A stretch of 64,000 bases of DNA from Bacteroidales bacterium (GCA_017447815.1 JAFSMS010000019.1:1-64000); one strand, 5' to 3'. Positions 41,402-51,035 are shown, numbered from the stretch's first letter. Notes: generated by a model from the letters alone, not told the origin. Numbers and translations: made by a program.

Positions 41402-42736
41402 ATGTCAAGAGTAGTAGTATTAGGGGGCGCCGAAAGTGGCGTAGGGGCCGCCGTTCTGGCCAAAGTAAAAGGTTTTGATGTGTTCCTGAGCGACAAGGGA
41501 CAGATCAAGGAGGAGTATGCCAAGGAACTTCAGAAATGGGAAATCCCCTATGAGGAAGGGCAGCATACCGAGCAGAAGATTCTCAATGCCGATGAGGTCG
41601 TCAAGTCTCCCGGCATCCCCGAGACGGCTCCCATGGTGAAGAAAATCCGGGAAAAGGGCATCCATCTGGTGTCCGAAATCGAATTTGCCAGCCGCTTCGA
41701 CCCGGCCAAGAAGATTTGCATCACCGGTTCCAACGGCAAAACCACCACCACCTCGCTCATCTATTACCTGCTGCAGAACGCAGGGCTGAACGTAGGCCTC
41801 GGCGGCAATATCGGCAAGAGTTACGCCTACCAGGTGGCCACCGAGCATTTCGACTATTACGTACTGGAAATCAGCAGTTTCCAACTCGATGACATTTACG
41901 ATTTCCGGCCGGATATCGCCATCATCACCAACATCACGCCGGACCATCTGGACCGCTACGACCACAAGATGGAGAACTACATCGCCGCCAAGTTCAAGAT
42001 TACCAAGAACCTCCGCAGCGACGACTGCTTCATCTTCGATTCCGACGACGCCATCACGGTGGGGCACCTGTCCAAGATTGTGCTCCGGTGCAAGATGCTC
42101 CCTTTCTCCCAGGAGAAAGAACTCGCGCAGGGCGCTTTCGTGAAAGAGGACAAGATGGTTCTCCGCTACGACAAAGAGGAGACCGACCTGTTCCTGAGAG
42201 ACCTGGCCCTGGGCGGAAAACACAATATCTACAACTCCATGGCCGCCGCCCTGGCCGCCAAGGCCACCGGCATCGAGAACGATGTCATCCGCCGGTCCCT
42301 CTCTACCTTCCAGCCCATCGAACACAGGCTGGAACCGGTCCTGAGCATCAAGGACGTGATGTATATCAACGACTCCAAGGCCACCAACGTGGACAGCGCC
42401 TGGTACGCCCTGGAATGCCAGACCCAGCCGGTGGTATGGATTGTGGGCGGAACCGACAAGGGCAACGACTACAGTGTCCTCAACGAACTGGTCCGGCAGA
42501 AGGTGAAAGCCATCGTCTGCCTGGGCGTGGACAACAGCAAGATCCATGCGGCGTTCGAGGGGATGGTCCCCACGATTACCGACGCCCTGTCGGCCCAGGA
42601 AGCCGTGCAGAAGGCTTCCCGCCTGGCCAAGGCCGGCGACGTGGTGCTCCTGAGCCCCTGCTGCGCCAGTTTCGACCTGTTCAAGAATTATGAAGACCGG
42701 GGCGAGCAGTTCAAGGCTGCCGTCCGCAACCTGTAA
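41402..42736 (+). CDS. murD: UDP-MurNAc-L-alanine:D-glutamate ligase
   Basis: The 444-residue ligase has an N-terminal Rossmann-like UDP domain (V-L-G-G-A-E-S-G-V-G), the ATP motif G-S-N-G-K-T-T-T, H-R-L-E in the central domain and N-D-S-K-A-T-N in the C-domain. It adds D-glutamate to UDP-MurNAc-L-Ala. It lies 3 bp after mraY and 8 bp before ftsW. Confidence 0.95.
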   Translation: MSRVVVLGGAESGVGAAVLAKVKGFDVFLSDKGQIKEEYAKELQKWEIPYEEGQHTEQKILNADEVVKSPGIPETAPMVKKIREKGIHLVSEIEFASRFDPAKKICITGSNGKTTTTSLIYYLLQNAGLNVGLGGNIGKSYAYQVATEHFDYYVLEISSFQLDDIYDFRPDIAIITNITPDHLDRYDHKMENYIAAKFKITKNLRSDDCFIFDSDDAITVGHLSKIVLRCKMLPFSQEKELAQGAFVKEDKMVLRYDKEETDLFLRDLALGGKHNIYNSMAAALAAKATGIENDVIRRSLSTFQPIEHRLEPVLSIKDVMYINDSKATNVDSAWYALECQTQPVVWIVGGTDKGNDYSVLNELVRQKVKAIVCLGVDNSKIHAAFEGMVPTITDALSAQEAVQKASRLAKAGDVVLLSPCCASFDLFKNYEDRGEQFKAAVRNL

Positions 42737-42744
42737 GATACCGT

Positions 42745-44109
42745 ATGGAAGAAGAAAAGACGAAAGGCAGTTTCCTGGGACACCTCACCAGTTTCATGGA
42801 CCGCTTCACCGGAGACAAGGTCATCCTCCTGATCGCCTTGTTCCTGATGCTCATCTCCGTGATCTCGGTGTTCTCCAGCACACCGCGCCTGGCCAACGAC
42901 ACCGGCAGCGACCGGGTCACCATCATGGTGGACCAGCTCAAAGTGGTGGCGCTGGGCTTCGTCATTATCTTCGGCTTCTATTACTTCATGAAGGTGGAAT
43001 GGTACCGGAAACTGTCGCAGTTCGGCTTCGCCCTCAGTTTCGGCATCCTGATTATCCTGGTGCTCAACCTGAACCTGGGCATCGTGAGGGCCGGTGAAAT
43101 CAACGGCGCCCGCCGAATCCTGATCATCGCCGGGAAGCAGGTGCATGTGTACGAATTCGTGAAACTCTTCATGATCATGTATCTGGGATGGGCCCTGGAC
43201 ACGTTCAAGAACGGGGAATTCAAATGGGGGCCGCTTCTGGGACAGCACGTCCAGCGCCTCTCTTTCCTCACGAAGGATATCTGGCAGAAGATTGTCTATA
43301 TCTACCTGCCCATCCTCATTACCACCCTCATGGTCATGATGGGGTCCAACTCCAGCGCCCTGTTCATCGGCGCCATCATGGTCCTGATGGTGCTGGTGGG
43401 CGGTATCGACGCCAAGGACATCGGCTATGTCATGGCCGTGGGCCTGGCCGGCGTGGGCATCATGTTCGGGGCCTACAAGGCCGGCCTCCTGGAAGGGAGC
43501 CGTTTCGGAACCGCCATCGGACGAATCACCCAGGACGATGATTCCACCATGCAGCAACTGCTGTCCTCCAAACGGGAATCGCTGGAATGGCGGCAGGCTC
43601 GCGGGAAGTTGGACCAGCCCGTCGGGGCTCTCCTGGCCATCAAGGAAGGCGGGCTCATGGGAAAGGGCATCGGCAACAGCACCCAGAAATACCAGGTCCC
43701 GGTGATCTTCGGGGACTATATGTTCAGTTTCATCGTGGAAGAAACGGGGATTTGGGGTGCCGCCATCCTGATTATCCTGTACTTCAGCCTGCTGGCACGG
43801 GGCACCATGGTGGCCAAGGAGTGCGACAGGTATTACGACAAAATCATCATGACAGGGCTTATCATCCTGGTGACGGGACAGGCGTTCATGCACATGGCGG
43901 TGAACGTCCACCTGCCGCTGGTTCCCCAGACGGGACAGACCCTGCCGCTGGTGAGTCACGGAACCAACGCCTTCCTGGTCTTCAGCGTGGTCTTCGGCAT
44001 CCTGCTGTCCATCTCCAAGGATGCCCGGGACAACATGGCCCGCCGGGAAGCGGAAGCGGCTCCCATCATCGAACATCAAGACAGTTGGACGCAAGACACG
44101 ACAGCATAA
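42745..44109 (+). CDS. ftsW: Septal peptidoglycan glycosyltransferase FtsW
   Basis: The 454-residue SEDS protein has about ten membrane segments. The family hallmarks include N-L-N-L-G near residue 110 and, toward the C-terminus, P-L-V-P-Q-T-G-Q-T-L-P-L-V-S-H-G. It polymerises lipid II into septal glycan together with FtsI. A cytosolic segment after residue 245 contains D-D-D-S-T-M-Q-Q and a basic stretch. The stop shares a base with the murG start. Confidence 0.93.
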   Translation: MEEEKTKGSFLGHLTSFMDRFTGDKVILLIALFLMLISVISVFSSTPRLANDTGSDRVTIMVDQLKVVALGFVIIFGFYYFMKVEWYRKLSQFGFALSFGILIILVLNLNLGIVRAGEINGARRILIIAGKQVHVYEFVKLFMIMYLGWALDTFKNGEFKWGPLLGQHVQRLSFLTKDIWQKIVYIYLPILITTLMVMMGSNSSALFIGAIMVLMVLVGGIDAKDIGYVMAVGLAGVGIMFGAYKAGLLEGSRFGTAIGRITQDDDSTMQQLLSSKRESLEWRQARGKLDQPVGALLAIKEGGLMGKGIGNSTQKYQVPVIFGDYMFSFIVEETGIWGAAILIILYFSLLARGTMVAKECDRYYDKIIMTGLIILVTGQAFMHMAVNVHLPLVPQTGQTLPLVSHGTNAFLVFSVVFGILLSISKDARDNMARREAEAAPIIEHQDSWTQDTTA

Positions 44110-45239
44110 TGGAATACAAACCGATCAGAGTCATCATCAGCGGCGGCGGCACGGGAGGCCATATCTTCCCGGCCGTCTCCATCGCCAACAAACTCAAGCA
44201 ACTGAATCCTGCCACGGAAATCCTCTTTGTCGGGGCCGAGGGCAAGATGGAAATGGAGAAAGTCCCTGCGGAAGGATATCGCATCATGGGTCTCCCCATG
44301 GTGGGAATGCAGCGTCAGTTCACCATGAAGAACCTTCTGAACAACCTGACGGTCCCGTTCCGGGTGCTGGACAGCATCCGCCGGGCCAGGGCCATCGTCC
44401 GGGAGTTCAAGCCCGATGTGGCCGTGGGGGTGGGCGGCTTTGCCAGCGCTCCCCTCCTCTGGGCGGCTACCGGTATGAAAATCCCGGCTGTGATCCAGGA
44501 GCAGAACGGCTTTGCCGGGCTCACCAACAAACTGCTGGGAAGCCGTGTACAGTCCATCTGCGTGGCCTACGAAGGAATGGAGAAATTCTTCCCGGCCGAC
44601 AAAATCGTCATGTCCGGCAATCCCATCCGTGCGGCGGTCTCCAGCCCTGCGACGCCTCAGATGAAGGCCGAAGCCCTGGCGTTCTATAACCTCCGCCCCG
44701 ATACCAGGCACCTGTTCATCGTGGGCGGCAGCCTGGGAAGCGGCACCCTGAACCGCGCCATGAAGCATTGGATCCAGGACGGCTGCCCGGAAGGGGAAGG
44801 CGTGGAGATCATCTGGCAGTGCGGCAAGTATTACAAGAAAGACACCGACGCATTCATGGCCGCCCATCCGCAGGTGAAAGGCATTTCCCACTACGACTTC
44901 ATCACCCGGATGGACCTGGCCTATGCCGCCGCCGACGTGGTTGTCTCCCGCAGCGGAGCCAGTACCGTGAGCGAACTCTGCGCCATGGGCAAAGCCACCG
45001 TCTTCGTTCCCTCCCCCAATGTGGCCGAAGACCATCAGACCCACAATGCCATGGCCCTGGTGCGGAAAGACGCCGCCATGCTGGTGAAGGACAGCGACGC
45101 CATTGACGAACTGCTGCCCACCGCGCTGGCCCTCCTGAAGAGTCCGGAGCGGATTGCCACGCTGGAGAATAACGCCCATGCGCTGGCGCTCACCGACGCG
45201 GCGCAGACCATTTGTGACGAGATTTATAAACTAGTATAA
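44109..45239 (+). CDS. murG: Lipid II synthase (MurG N-acetylglucosaminyltransferase)
   Basis: The 376-residue GT-B enzyme has the lipid-side loop S-G-G-G-T-G-G-H near residue 10, then G-G-F-A-S near 98, and the donor-binding segment S-R-S-G-A-S-T-V-S-E-L in the C-domain. It adds GlcNAc from UDP-GlcNAc to lipid I at the inner membrane. I start it at 44109, at the TAATG junction with ftsW. Confidence 0.95.
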   Translation: MEYKPIRVIISGGGTGGHIFPAVSIANKLKQLNPATEILFVGAEGKMEMEKVPAEGYRIMGLPMVGMQRQFTMKNLLNNLTVPFRVLDSIRRARAIVREFKPDVAVGVGGFASAPLLWAATGMKIPAVIQEQNGFAGLTNKLLGSRVQSICVAYEGMEKFFPADKIVMSGNPIRAAVSSPATPQMKAEALAFYNLRPDTRHLFIVGGSLGSGTLNRAMKHWIQDGCPEGEGVEIIWQCGKYYKKDTDAFMAAHPQVKGISHYDFITRMDLAYAAADVVVSRSGASTVSELCAMGKATVFVPSPNVAEDHQTHNAMALVRKDAAMLVKDSDAIDELLPTALALLKSPERIATLENNAHALALTDAAQTICDEIYKLV

Positions 45240-45245
45240 TCCTCC

Positions 45246-46634
45246 ATGAAGAACGTATATTTCATCGGAATCGGCGGGATCGGCATGAGTGCACTGGCCC
45301 GGTATTACAAGTTCAAGGGCTTTGAAGTGGCCGGTTACGACCGCACTCCCTCGGATCTCACTTTCGCACTGGAAAGGGAGGGCATCGACATCCATTACAT
45401 GGACAGGCCCGACCTGCTGCCGGAAGACAAAAACGAGACCCTGGTGGTGTACACGCCCGCCGTCCCGGCCGACCTGAAAGAACTGGTCAAGGCCCGCGAG
45501 GAAGGGTATCTGCTCCTCAAGCGGTCCCGTACGCTGGGAGAGATCTCCCGCGGACAGCGCTGCCTGGCCGTTGCGGGCACCCACGGGAAAACCACCACCT
45601 CCACCCTCATCGCCCACATCCTCACCCAAAGCGGAGAGGGCTGCAGCGCCTTCCTGGGCGGCATTTCCCGGAACTATGACTCCAATCTTCTCATGTCCGA
45701 GAACCCCACCATCGTGGCCGAGGCCGACGAATTCGACCGTTCTTTCCTGCAACTCTTCCCGGAGATCGCCGTCATCACGGCCGTCGATCCGGACCACCTG
45801 GATATCTACGGAGACTACGCCCATGTGGTGGAAGCCTTCAAAACTTTCGCCTCCCAGGTGAGCGGGACGCTCATCGCCAAAAAGGGAACGCCCATCGGCC
45901 CGGAAGACACCAAAGCCCGGGTGTTCACCTACCACTATACCGACCAGACGGCCGATTTCCACCCCATCGGGGCACGGCCGGACGAGTGCGGCTATTTCCA
46001 CTACGATTTGCAGACGCCCGACGGGATCGTGAAAGACATCCGCGTAGGGGCGCCGGGCTGGGTGAACTGCGAGAACAGCGTCGCCGCCGCGGCCGTAGCC
46101 CTGTGCTACGGGATTCCGGCCGATGCCGTGCGGGAGGCCATCGCCACCTTCGAGGGGGTGAAACGCCGCCTGGAAGTACACGTGAACACGCCCGCGCTCT
46201 CGTACATCGACGACTACGCCCATCATCCGGCCGAACTGGCATCGGCCATAACTTCCATTCGGGACATCTTCCCGGGGCGCAAACTCACCGCCATCTTCCA
46301 GCCGCACCTTTATACCCGTACCCGCGACTTCGCGCCGGAGTTCGCCCAGGCCCTGTCCAAGGTGGACAAACTGATCCTGCTGGACATTTACCCCGCCCGG
46401 GAAGAACCCATCCCGGGAGTCAGTTCCGAAATGATTCTCAAGGATGTCACCGCACCGGAGAAAGTGCTCCTGAAAAAGGAGGAACTGATGGATTACCTCT
46501 CCGATGAACCGCTGGACGTCCTGGTAACCTTCGGGGCCGGGAACATCGACCGCTTCGTCGAACCCATCACCGAGATGTTGAATAACAGGCTGAAAAGTCC
46601 CTCCCCCGAGGGGAGGGGTTTCGGAAGGGGGTAA
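45246..46634 (+). CDS. murC: UDP-MurNAc:L-alanine ligase
   Basis: The 462-residue ligase opens with F-I-G-I-G-G-I-G-M-S-A, has the ATP motif G-T-H-G-K-T-T-T near residue 112 and H-H-P in the C-domain. It adds L-alanine to UDP-MurNAc. The last dozen residues (S-P-S-P-E-G-R-G-F-G-R-G) are encoded by a GC-rich palindrome (46599-46617) typical of dispersed intergenic repeats in this phylum. The natural C-terminus was therefore probably extended by repeat insertion. Confidence 0.95.
   Translation: MKNVYFIGIGGIGMSALARYYKFKGFEVAGYDRTPSDLTFALEREGIDIHYMDRPDLLPEDKNETLVVYTPAVPADLKELVKAREEGYLLLKRSRTLGEISRGQRCLAVAGTHGKTTTSTLIAHILTQSGEGCSAFLGGISRNYDSNLLMSENPTIVAEADEFDRSFLQLFPEIAVITAVDPDHLDIYGDYAHVVEAFKTFASQVSGTLIAKKGTPIGPEDTKARVFTYHYTDQTADFHPIGARPDECGYFHYDLQTPDGIVKDIRVGAPGWVNCENSVAAAAVALCYGIPADAVREAIATFEGVKRRLEVHVNTPALSYIDDYAHHPAELASAITSIRDIFPGRKLTAIFQPHLYTRTRDFAPEFAQALSKVDKLILLDIYPAREEPIPGVSSEMILKDVTAPEKVLLKKEELMDYLSDEPLDVLVTFGAGNIDRFVEPITEMLNNRLKSPSPEGRGFGRG
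46599..46617. repeat. GC-rich palindrome inside the murC 3' end
   Basis: CCCTCCCC and GGGGAGGG pair around a 3-nt loop. Repeats of this kind are dispersed in many Bacteroidota genomes, and their translation gives P-S-P-E-G-R-G-like peptides. Here it encodes the murC tail and sits just before ftsQ, so it may also form an mRNA hairpin between the two genes. Confidence 0.6.
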
Positions 46635-46647
46635 CGTTAAACATTTA

Positions 46648-47448
46648 ATGTTTCATGAAATGAAACCCATTGCCCGCCGGGGCTTAGGCCTCCTTGTCAT
46701 CGTCTGCTGCTTCCTGGTCTGGATGCTCTCTTCGAGCCTGTCAGAGAGGCAGCGCCGTGCCAAGACGTGCCAGGGCAAAGGAACGTTGGTGGTGCAGGTC
46801 ACCGACAGCCTGGAGCGCCGCTTCGTCACCCGCGCAGACATCGAATCCTGGCTGGACAAGGAATACCGCGCCTATGCCGGCCTCCCGCTGGACAGCGTCG
46901 ATCTGGACCGGATCGAGAAAATCATTTGCAGTCACAGTGCCGTGCGGGAATGCGAATCCTGGCTCACCGACGACGGCATCCTGCATGTCTCCCTGAGCCA
47001 GCGCCAGCCGGTGGTCCGCTTCCAGGACGGCCAGAACGGCTATTATTCCGACGCGGACGGCTTCCTGTTCCCCCTGCAGTCGCGGGGCAGCGTACAGGTT
47101 CCCGTCATCGACGGAAACCTTCCGCTGAGCGTACCGCGGGGATTCAAGGGAGAACTCACCGACCCCAAGGAGAAAACCTGGCTGTCCCAGATCCTGCATC
47201 TGGTGAACTACATGGACGGCACCGTCTGGCAGGAAAACATCAGCCAAATCCACGTAAACAAAGACGGGAACCTGGTTCTCATCCCCCGCGAAGGGAAGGA
47301 ACGCTTCCTCTTCGGAATGCCGTCCCGGGTGGAAGAAAAATTCGGCCTCATGGCGGCCTACTATGAGAGCATCGCCCCCTCCAAAGAGCCCGGCTGGTAC
47401 AGCCTGGTCGATATACGCCACCGTAAACAACTGGTTTGCAGAAAATAA
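46648..47448 (+). CDS. ftsQ: Cell division protein FtsQ
   Basis: The 266-residue bitopic protein has one N-terminal membrane segment (about 15-32), a POTRA-like domain with R-F-V-T-R-A-D-I-E-S-W-L and S-A-V-R-E-C-E-S-W, and a beta domain ending near the C-terminus. It links early and late divisome proteins. A second ATG at 46660 is an alternative start. Position between murC and ftsA supports the call. Confidence 0.88.
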   Translation: MFHEMKPIARRGLGLLVIVCCFLVWMLSSSLSERQRRAKTCQGKGTLVVQVTDSLERRFVTRADIESWLDKEYRAYAGLPLDSVDLDRIEKIICSHSAVRECESWLTDDGILHVSLSQRQPVVRFQDGQNGYYSDADGFLFPLQSRGSVQVPVIDGNLPLSVPRGFKGELTDPKEKTWLSQILHLVNYMDGTVWQENISQIHVNKDGNLVLIPREGKERFLFGMPSRVEEKFGLMAAYYESIAPSKEPGWYSLVDIRHRKQLVCRK

Positions 47449-47459
47449 AACAATACGAT

Positions 47460-48908
47460 ATGGAAGAGAAATACATTGCCTCGATTGATCTGGGAAGTTC
47501 GAAATTCGGACTCTGCGTCGCCCGCGTGAACGGGGAAGACATCCAGATTGTGTACTACAAGGAAACCCCGTCCGAGGGCATCCGCACCAGTCTCATCGCC
47601 AATCCGATGAAGGCGGCAGGCCGTCTCAAGGAAGCCATCCGGGAGGCCGAGAAGGAACTGATGATCCAGATTCTGCAGGTTGTCGTGGGCATGCCCCGCA
47701 GCGAGGTGGCGCAGGTAACCGCATCGGCCCGCATCGAGCGGACCAATGCCGACGACTATATCTCCTCCGAAGAGGTGGAGAACCTCAAATCCATGGCCCT
47801 GGAGACCTATCCCCTCTCCAATCCCGAAAAGCAGATTATGTACGGCGCCGTGGCCCAGTCTTTCTCTACCGACGACGAAATCCAACTGGTGGAGAGCGAG
47901 GTGGTGGGCACCCTCTCCGCATCCCTGGAGGGCAACTTCAAGGTGTTCGTGGGCAACCGCAGCGCCACCACGGCCCTCGACAAGATTTTCAACCAGATGG
48001 ACATTGCCATCGCCAAGAAATACTTTCTGCCGGAAGTGGTGGCCCACGCAGTCCTCACGGACGATGAAAGGGCCGGCGGCGTCGCGCTGATCGACGTGGG
48101 GGCCGGCGTAACTTCCGTGGCCATCTACCACGGCGGCATCATGCGTTACTACGCTTCCATTCCCTTCGGCGGAAAAGTGATTACCAACGACATCCGCACC
48201 GAATGCTCCATCTCCGAAGACCTGGCCGAAAAGATCAAGAAACGCTTCGGCGCCTGCATGCCCGGCAAACTGGCTTCGCTGAGCGAGAAAGTCCTGCAGA
48301 TCCGGCTGGAGCCGCCTTTCAAGGAGGTCCCGGTACGCTACATCTCCGAAATCATCGACTGCCGCTGCCGCGAAATCGTCGAAGCCATCCTGTACTACAT
48401 TCAGGAAAGCGGCCTGCAGAACTCCCTGCGCAGCGGTCTTGTGATTACCGGCGGTGGCGCGGAACTGGCCAACTTCATCCCGCTGGTGAAAGACCTTTCC
48501 GGATACGAGGTCCGCAAGGGGTATCCCCGCTATATGTTCTCCGCCTCCGTGGGCAGCGGGGTGTATTCCACCTCCGCCACATCGGCCATCGGTATGGTGC
48601 TCGCCGCCAAGGAAGACCACCTGCCCGACTGCGTGACCAAACCGGAAATCCCGGCCGATCCCGTCGAGGACGAGATGGTGGAAGTGGAAGTGACCAACGA
48701 GACTCCGGCCACGGCAGACGACAGGCTCTTCGCCCCAGAGGAATTCGGAGATCCCGTCCCCGAACAGGAGAAAGCCAAGAAGCAGGCCCCGCAGACCAAG
48801 AAGGTGAAGGTGGCCAAGAAAGAAGGAACCGGCATCCTTTCCATCTTCTGGAGCAAGGTGGAGAAGACCGCGCTGAAAGTTTACGACAAAGCCAACGAGG
48901 AGGAATAA
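47460..48908 (+). CDS. ftsA: Cell division protein FtsA
   Basis: The 482-residue actin-like ATPase has phosphate 1 (I-D-L-G-S-S-K-F), phosphate 2 (L-I-D-V-G-A-G-V-T-S) and adenosine (V-I-T-G-G-G-A-E-L) motifs. Its C-terminal extension is charged and ends with a basic amphipathic helix that would bind the membrane. FtsA anchors FtsZ filaments. I start it at 47460; the longer frame overlaps ftsQ. Confidence 0.93.
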   Translation: MEEKYIASIDLGSSKFGLCVARVNGEDIQIVYYKETPSEGIRTSLIANPMKAAGRLKEAIREAEKELMIQILQVVVGMPRSEVAQVTASARIERTNADDYISSEEVENLKSMALETYPLSNPEKQIMYGAVAQSFSTDDEIQLVESEVVGTLSASLEGNFKVFVGNRSATTALDKIFNQMDIAIAKKYFLPEVVAHAVLTDDERAGGVALIDVGAGVTSVAIYHGGIMRYYASIPFGGKVITNDIRTECSISEDLAEKIKKRFGACMPGKLASLSEKVLQIRLEPPFKEVPVRYISEIIDCRCREIVEAILYYIQESGLQNSLRSGLVITGGGAELANFIPLVKDLSGYEVRKGYPRYMFSASVGSGVYSTSATSAIGMVLAAKEDHLPDCVTKPEIPADPVEDEMVEVEVTNETPATADDRLFAPEEFGDPVPEQEKAKKQAPQTKKVKVAKKEGTGILSIFWSKVEKTALKVYDKANEEE

Positions 48909-48911
48909 ACC

Positions 48912-50153
48912 ATGAATTACGACATCGACACCAACATCGTTCCCAACGACTGGAACCAGGAGAACGCCATCATCAAAGTAGTGGGTGTAGGCGGCGGCGG
49001 TTGCAATGCCGTGAACTATATGTACCGTCAGAACATTCAGGGATGCAGTTTCATCGTGTGCAACACCGACGCGCAGGCCCTGCAGAGCAGTGAAGTGCCC
49101 GTCAAGATCCAGATGGGCCAGAACGGACTGGGCGCCGGCACCGACCCCACCGCCGGCCGCAACGCCGCCCTGGAAGCCCAGGACGAGATTGCCCGGAAAG
49201 TGCTGGACTGCGGCACGCAGATGCTCTTCATCACCGCCGGCATGGGCGGCGGTACCGGAACGGGAGCCTCCCCGGTCATCGCCAAGATGGCCAAGGACCG
49301 CGGCATCCTCACCGTGGCCGTGGTCACCATCCCCTTCAAGAACGAAGGCAACGAGTCCCAGTCCAAGGCCGTTGACGGCATCCACGAGCTGGAAAAGAAC
49401 GTGGACTCCCTCCTCATTATCAACAACGAGAAACTGTACCAGTTCTTCGGCGACACCCTCATCCAGGAAGCCTTCCCCAAGGCCGATGAGGTGCTGGCCA
49501 CTGCCGTCCGCGGCATTATCGAGGTCATCAGCCGCCACGGCTACATCAACGTTGACTTCCAGGATGTGTGCAAGATGATGCGCAACAGCGGCATGGCCCT
49601 CATGGGCAGCGGCGAAGGAACGGGGCCCAACAGGCTTCAGGATGCCGTGAAAGGCGCCTTCGAGAGCCCGCTGCTCAACGACTTCGACCTCAAGACCGCC
49701 AAGAACGTGCTCATCAACATCACCACGGGCAACAACGAGAACGGAGCCAAGATGAGCGACCTGGAGAAGATCGACGACATGATCACCGAATATACCGGCG
49801 ACGCCAACCACTTCAAGAAAGGCATCATCTGGGAAGACGACCCCGAATTCGGAGACCATGTCCGCATCACGGCCATCGTCACGGGTTTCCAGATGGACCT
49901 GGGCGGCCTGGGCCTCAACAAGGACTTGGGGAACCTGGTCATCATCGACGAAGGCTTCGAATGGGAAACGCCCACGCACGGGGACGAAGTGTCACTCCCG
50001 GGCATATCCGACACCATCAAGATTGGCTACAACAACTCCGACAACGCAAAATACTACAATTTTGCCACGGAGAAAAAGCCCGTCCTTTGCATAAGTCCGG
50101 GCGAGAAGAAGGCCGATCTGGAAAACATCCCGGCCATCCGGCGGAAACACTAG
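48912..50153 (+). CDS. ftsZ: Cell division protein FtsZ
   Basis: The 413-residue tubulin homologue has the GTP motif G-G-G-T-G-T-G at 112-118, the early loop G-V-G-G-G-G-C-N, and the T7 loop N-V-D-F-Q-D that completes the GTPase site of the next subunit. The tail ends E-N-I-P-A-I-R-R-K, matching the FtsA-binding conserved peptide, after a fairly short linker. FtsZ forms the division ring. It closes the dcw cluster. Confidence 0.96.
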   Translation: MNYDIDTNIVPNDWNQENAIIKVVGVGGGGCNAVNYMYRQNIQGCSFIVCNTDAQALQSSEVPVKIQMGQNGLGAGTDPTAGRNAALEAQDEIARKVLDCGTQMLFITAGMGGGTGTGASPVIAKMAKDRGILTVAVVTIPFKNEGNESQSKAVDGIHELEKNVDSLLIINNEKLYQFFGDTLIQEAFPKADEVLATAVRGIIEVISRHGYINVDFQDVCKMMRNSGMALMGSGEGTGPNRLQDAVKGAFESPLLNDFDLKTAKNVLINITTGNNENGAKMSDLEKIDDMITEYTGDANHFKKGIIWEDDPEFGDHVRITAIVTGFQMDLGGLGLNKDLGNLVIIDEGFEWETPTHGDEVSLPGISDTIKIGYNNSDNAKYYNFATEKKPVLCISPGEKKADLENIPAIRRKH

Positions 50154-50156
50154 TCC

Positions 50157-50173
50157 CCACGCTTTTTGCGTGG
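50157..50173. terminator. Short hairpin between ftsZ and folP
   Basis: CCACGC and GCGTGG pair around a loop of five T in the 37-bp convergent gap. There is no T-run after the stem, so termination would be weak. Confidence 0.4.
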
Positions 50174-50190
50174 CAGCCGATGGGCCGGGC

Positions 50191-50982
50191 TTAGCGGTTA
50201 TTGATGGTTTGGTTGAAGAGGCGGGCGGTTTGGACGGCTTCCGGCACGTCGTGCACGCGCAGCCAGGTGGCGCCGCGTTCCAGGGCGGCGAACTGGACCA
50301 CCTGCGTGGCGGGCAGCGCCTCTTCCGGCGTAATGCCCAAAGGCTTGTAAACCATGCTTTTGCGGGATACGCCCACCAGGATGGGCTTCCCGAAGACCGT
50401 CAGCGCATCCAGGCGGTTGAGCAGCCGGTAGTTCTGTTCAAGGGTTTTGGCAAAGCCGAAGCCGGGGTCCAGGAGCCATTCCCGGATGCCGGCGGCTTCC
50501 GCCCTGGCGGCAAAGGCCTCGAAATATGCCTTCACATCGGCCACGATATCCTGATAGGCCGTCTGCTGCTGCATGGTTTCCGGCGTTCCCCTCATGTGCA
50601 TGGCCACATAGGGGAGGCCCAGTTCACCCACCGTTTCCAGCATGGACGGGCCCAATGCCCCGGCGCTGATATCGTTCACCATAAAAGGGCCGATCAGGTC
50701 ATACGCCCGGCGGACAATCTCGCTCCGGTAGGTGTCGATGGAAACGGCGCTCTCAGCGGACAGTTGCCGCAGAACGGGCTCCAGGCGGGCCCATTCCTCC
50801 TCCAGGGACGGCTGTGCGGCGCCCGGCCGGGTGGAGCAGGCGCCGAGGTCCACGAGATCGGCCCCTTCGGCCTGCATCCGGCGGATACGGGCCAGGGCGG
50901 TGGACACGTCGGCCCGGCTGGCGGCATAAAAGGAATCTTCGGTGAGATTCACGATGCCCATGATATGAATCTTGCGGTCCAT
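50191..50982 (-). CDS. folP: Dihydropteroate synthase
   Basis: The 263-residue TIM-barrel enzyme has M-G-I-V-N-L-T-E-D-S-F near the start, then D-L-G-A-C-S-T-R-P-G, and L-L-D-P-G-F-G-F-A-K, all DHPS signatures for pterin and p-aminobenzoate binding. It makes dihydropteroate in folate synthesis. I start it at the ATG at 50982, only 6 nt after a consensus promoter box. The upstream in-frame extension would read through that box and into gltX. Confidence 0.94.
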   Translation of the reverse strand: MDRKIHIMGIVNLTEDSFYAASRADVSTALARIRRMQAEGADLVDLGACSTRPGAAQPSLEEEWARLEPVLRQLSAESAVSIDTYRSEIVRRAYDLIGPFMVNDISAGALGPSMLETVGELGLPYVAMHMRGTPETMQQQTAYQDIVADVKAYFEAFAARAEAAGIREWLLDPGFGFAKTLEQNYRLLNRLDALTVFGKPILVGVSRKSMVYKPLGITPEEALPATQVVQFAALERGATWLRVHDVPEAVQTARLFNQTINNR

Positions 50983-50988
50983 GCACGG

Positions 50989-50996
50989 CAAAGGTA
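50989..50996 (-). promoter_or_regulatory. Promoter -7 box of folP
   Basis: TACCTTTG on the minus strand, 6 nt before the folP ATG. It is back to back with the gltX box, with 12 bp between them. Confidence 0.6.
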
Positions 50997-51008
50997 GGAA
51001 AAAATCAC

Positions 51009-51016
51009 TATCTTTG
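51009..51016 (+). promoter_or_regulatory. Promoter -7 box of gltX
   Basis: TATCTTTG, 19 nt before the gltX ATG. Its -33 region must overlap the folP promoter and start codon. Confidence 0.65.
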
Positions 51017-51035
51017 CAGTGCAATTGCAGAAAAT

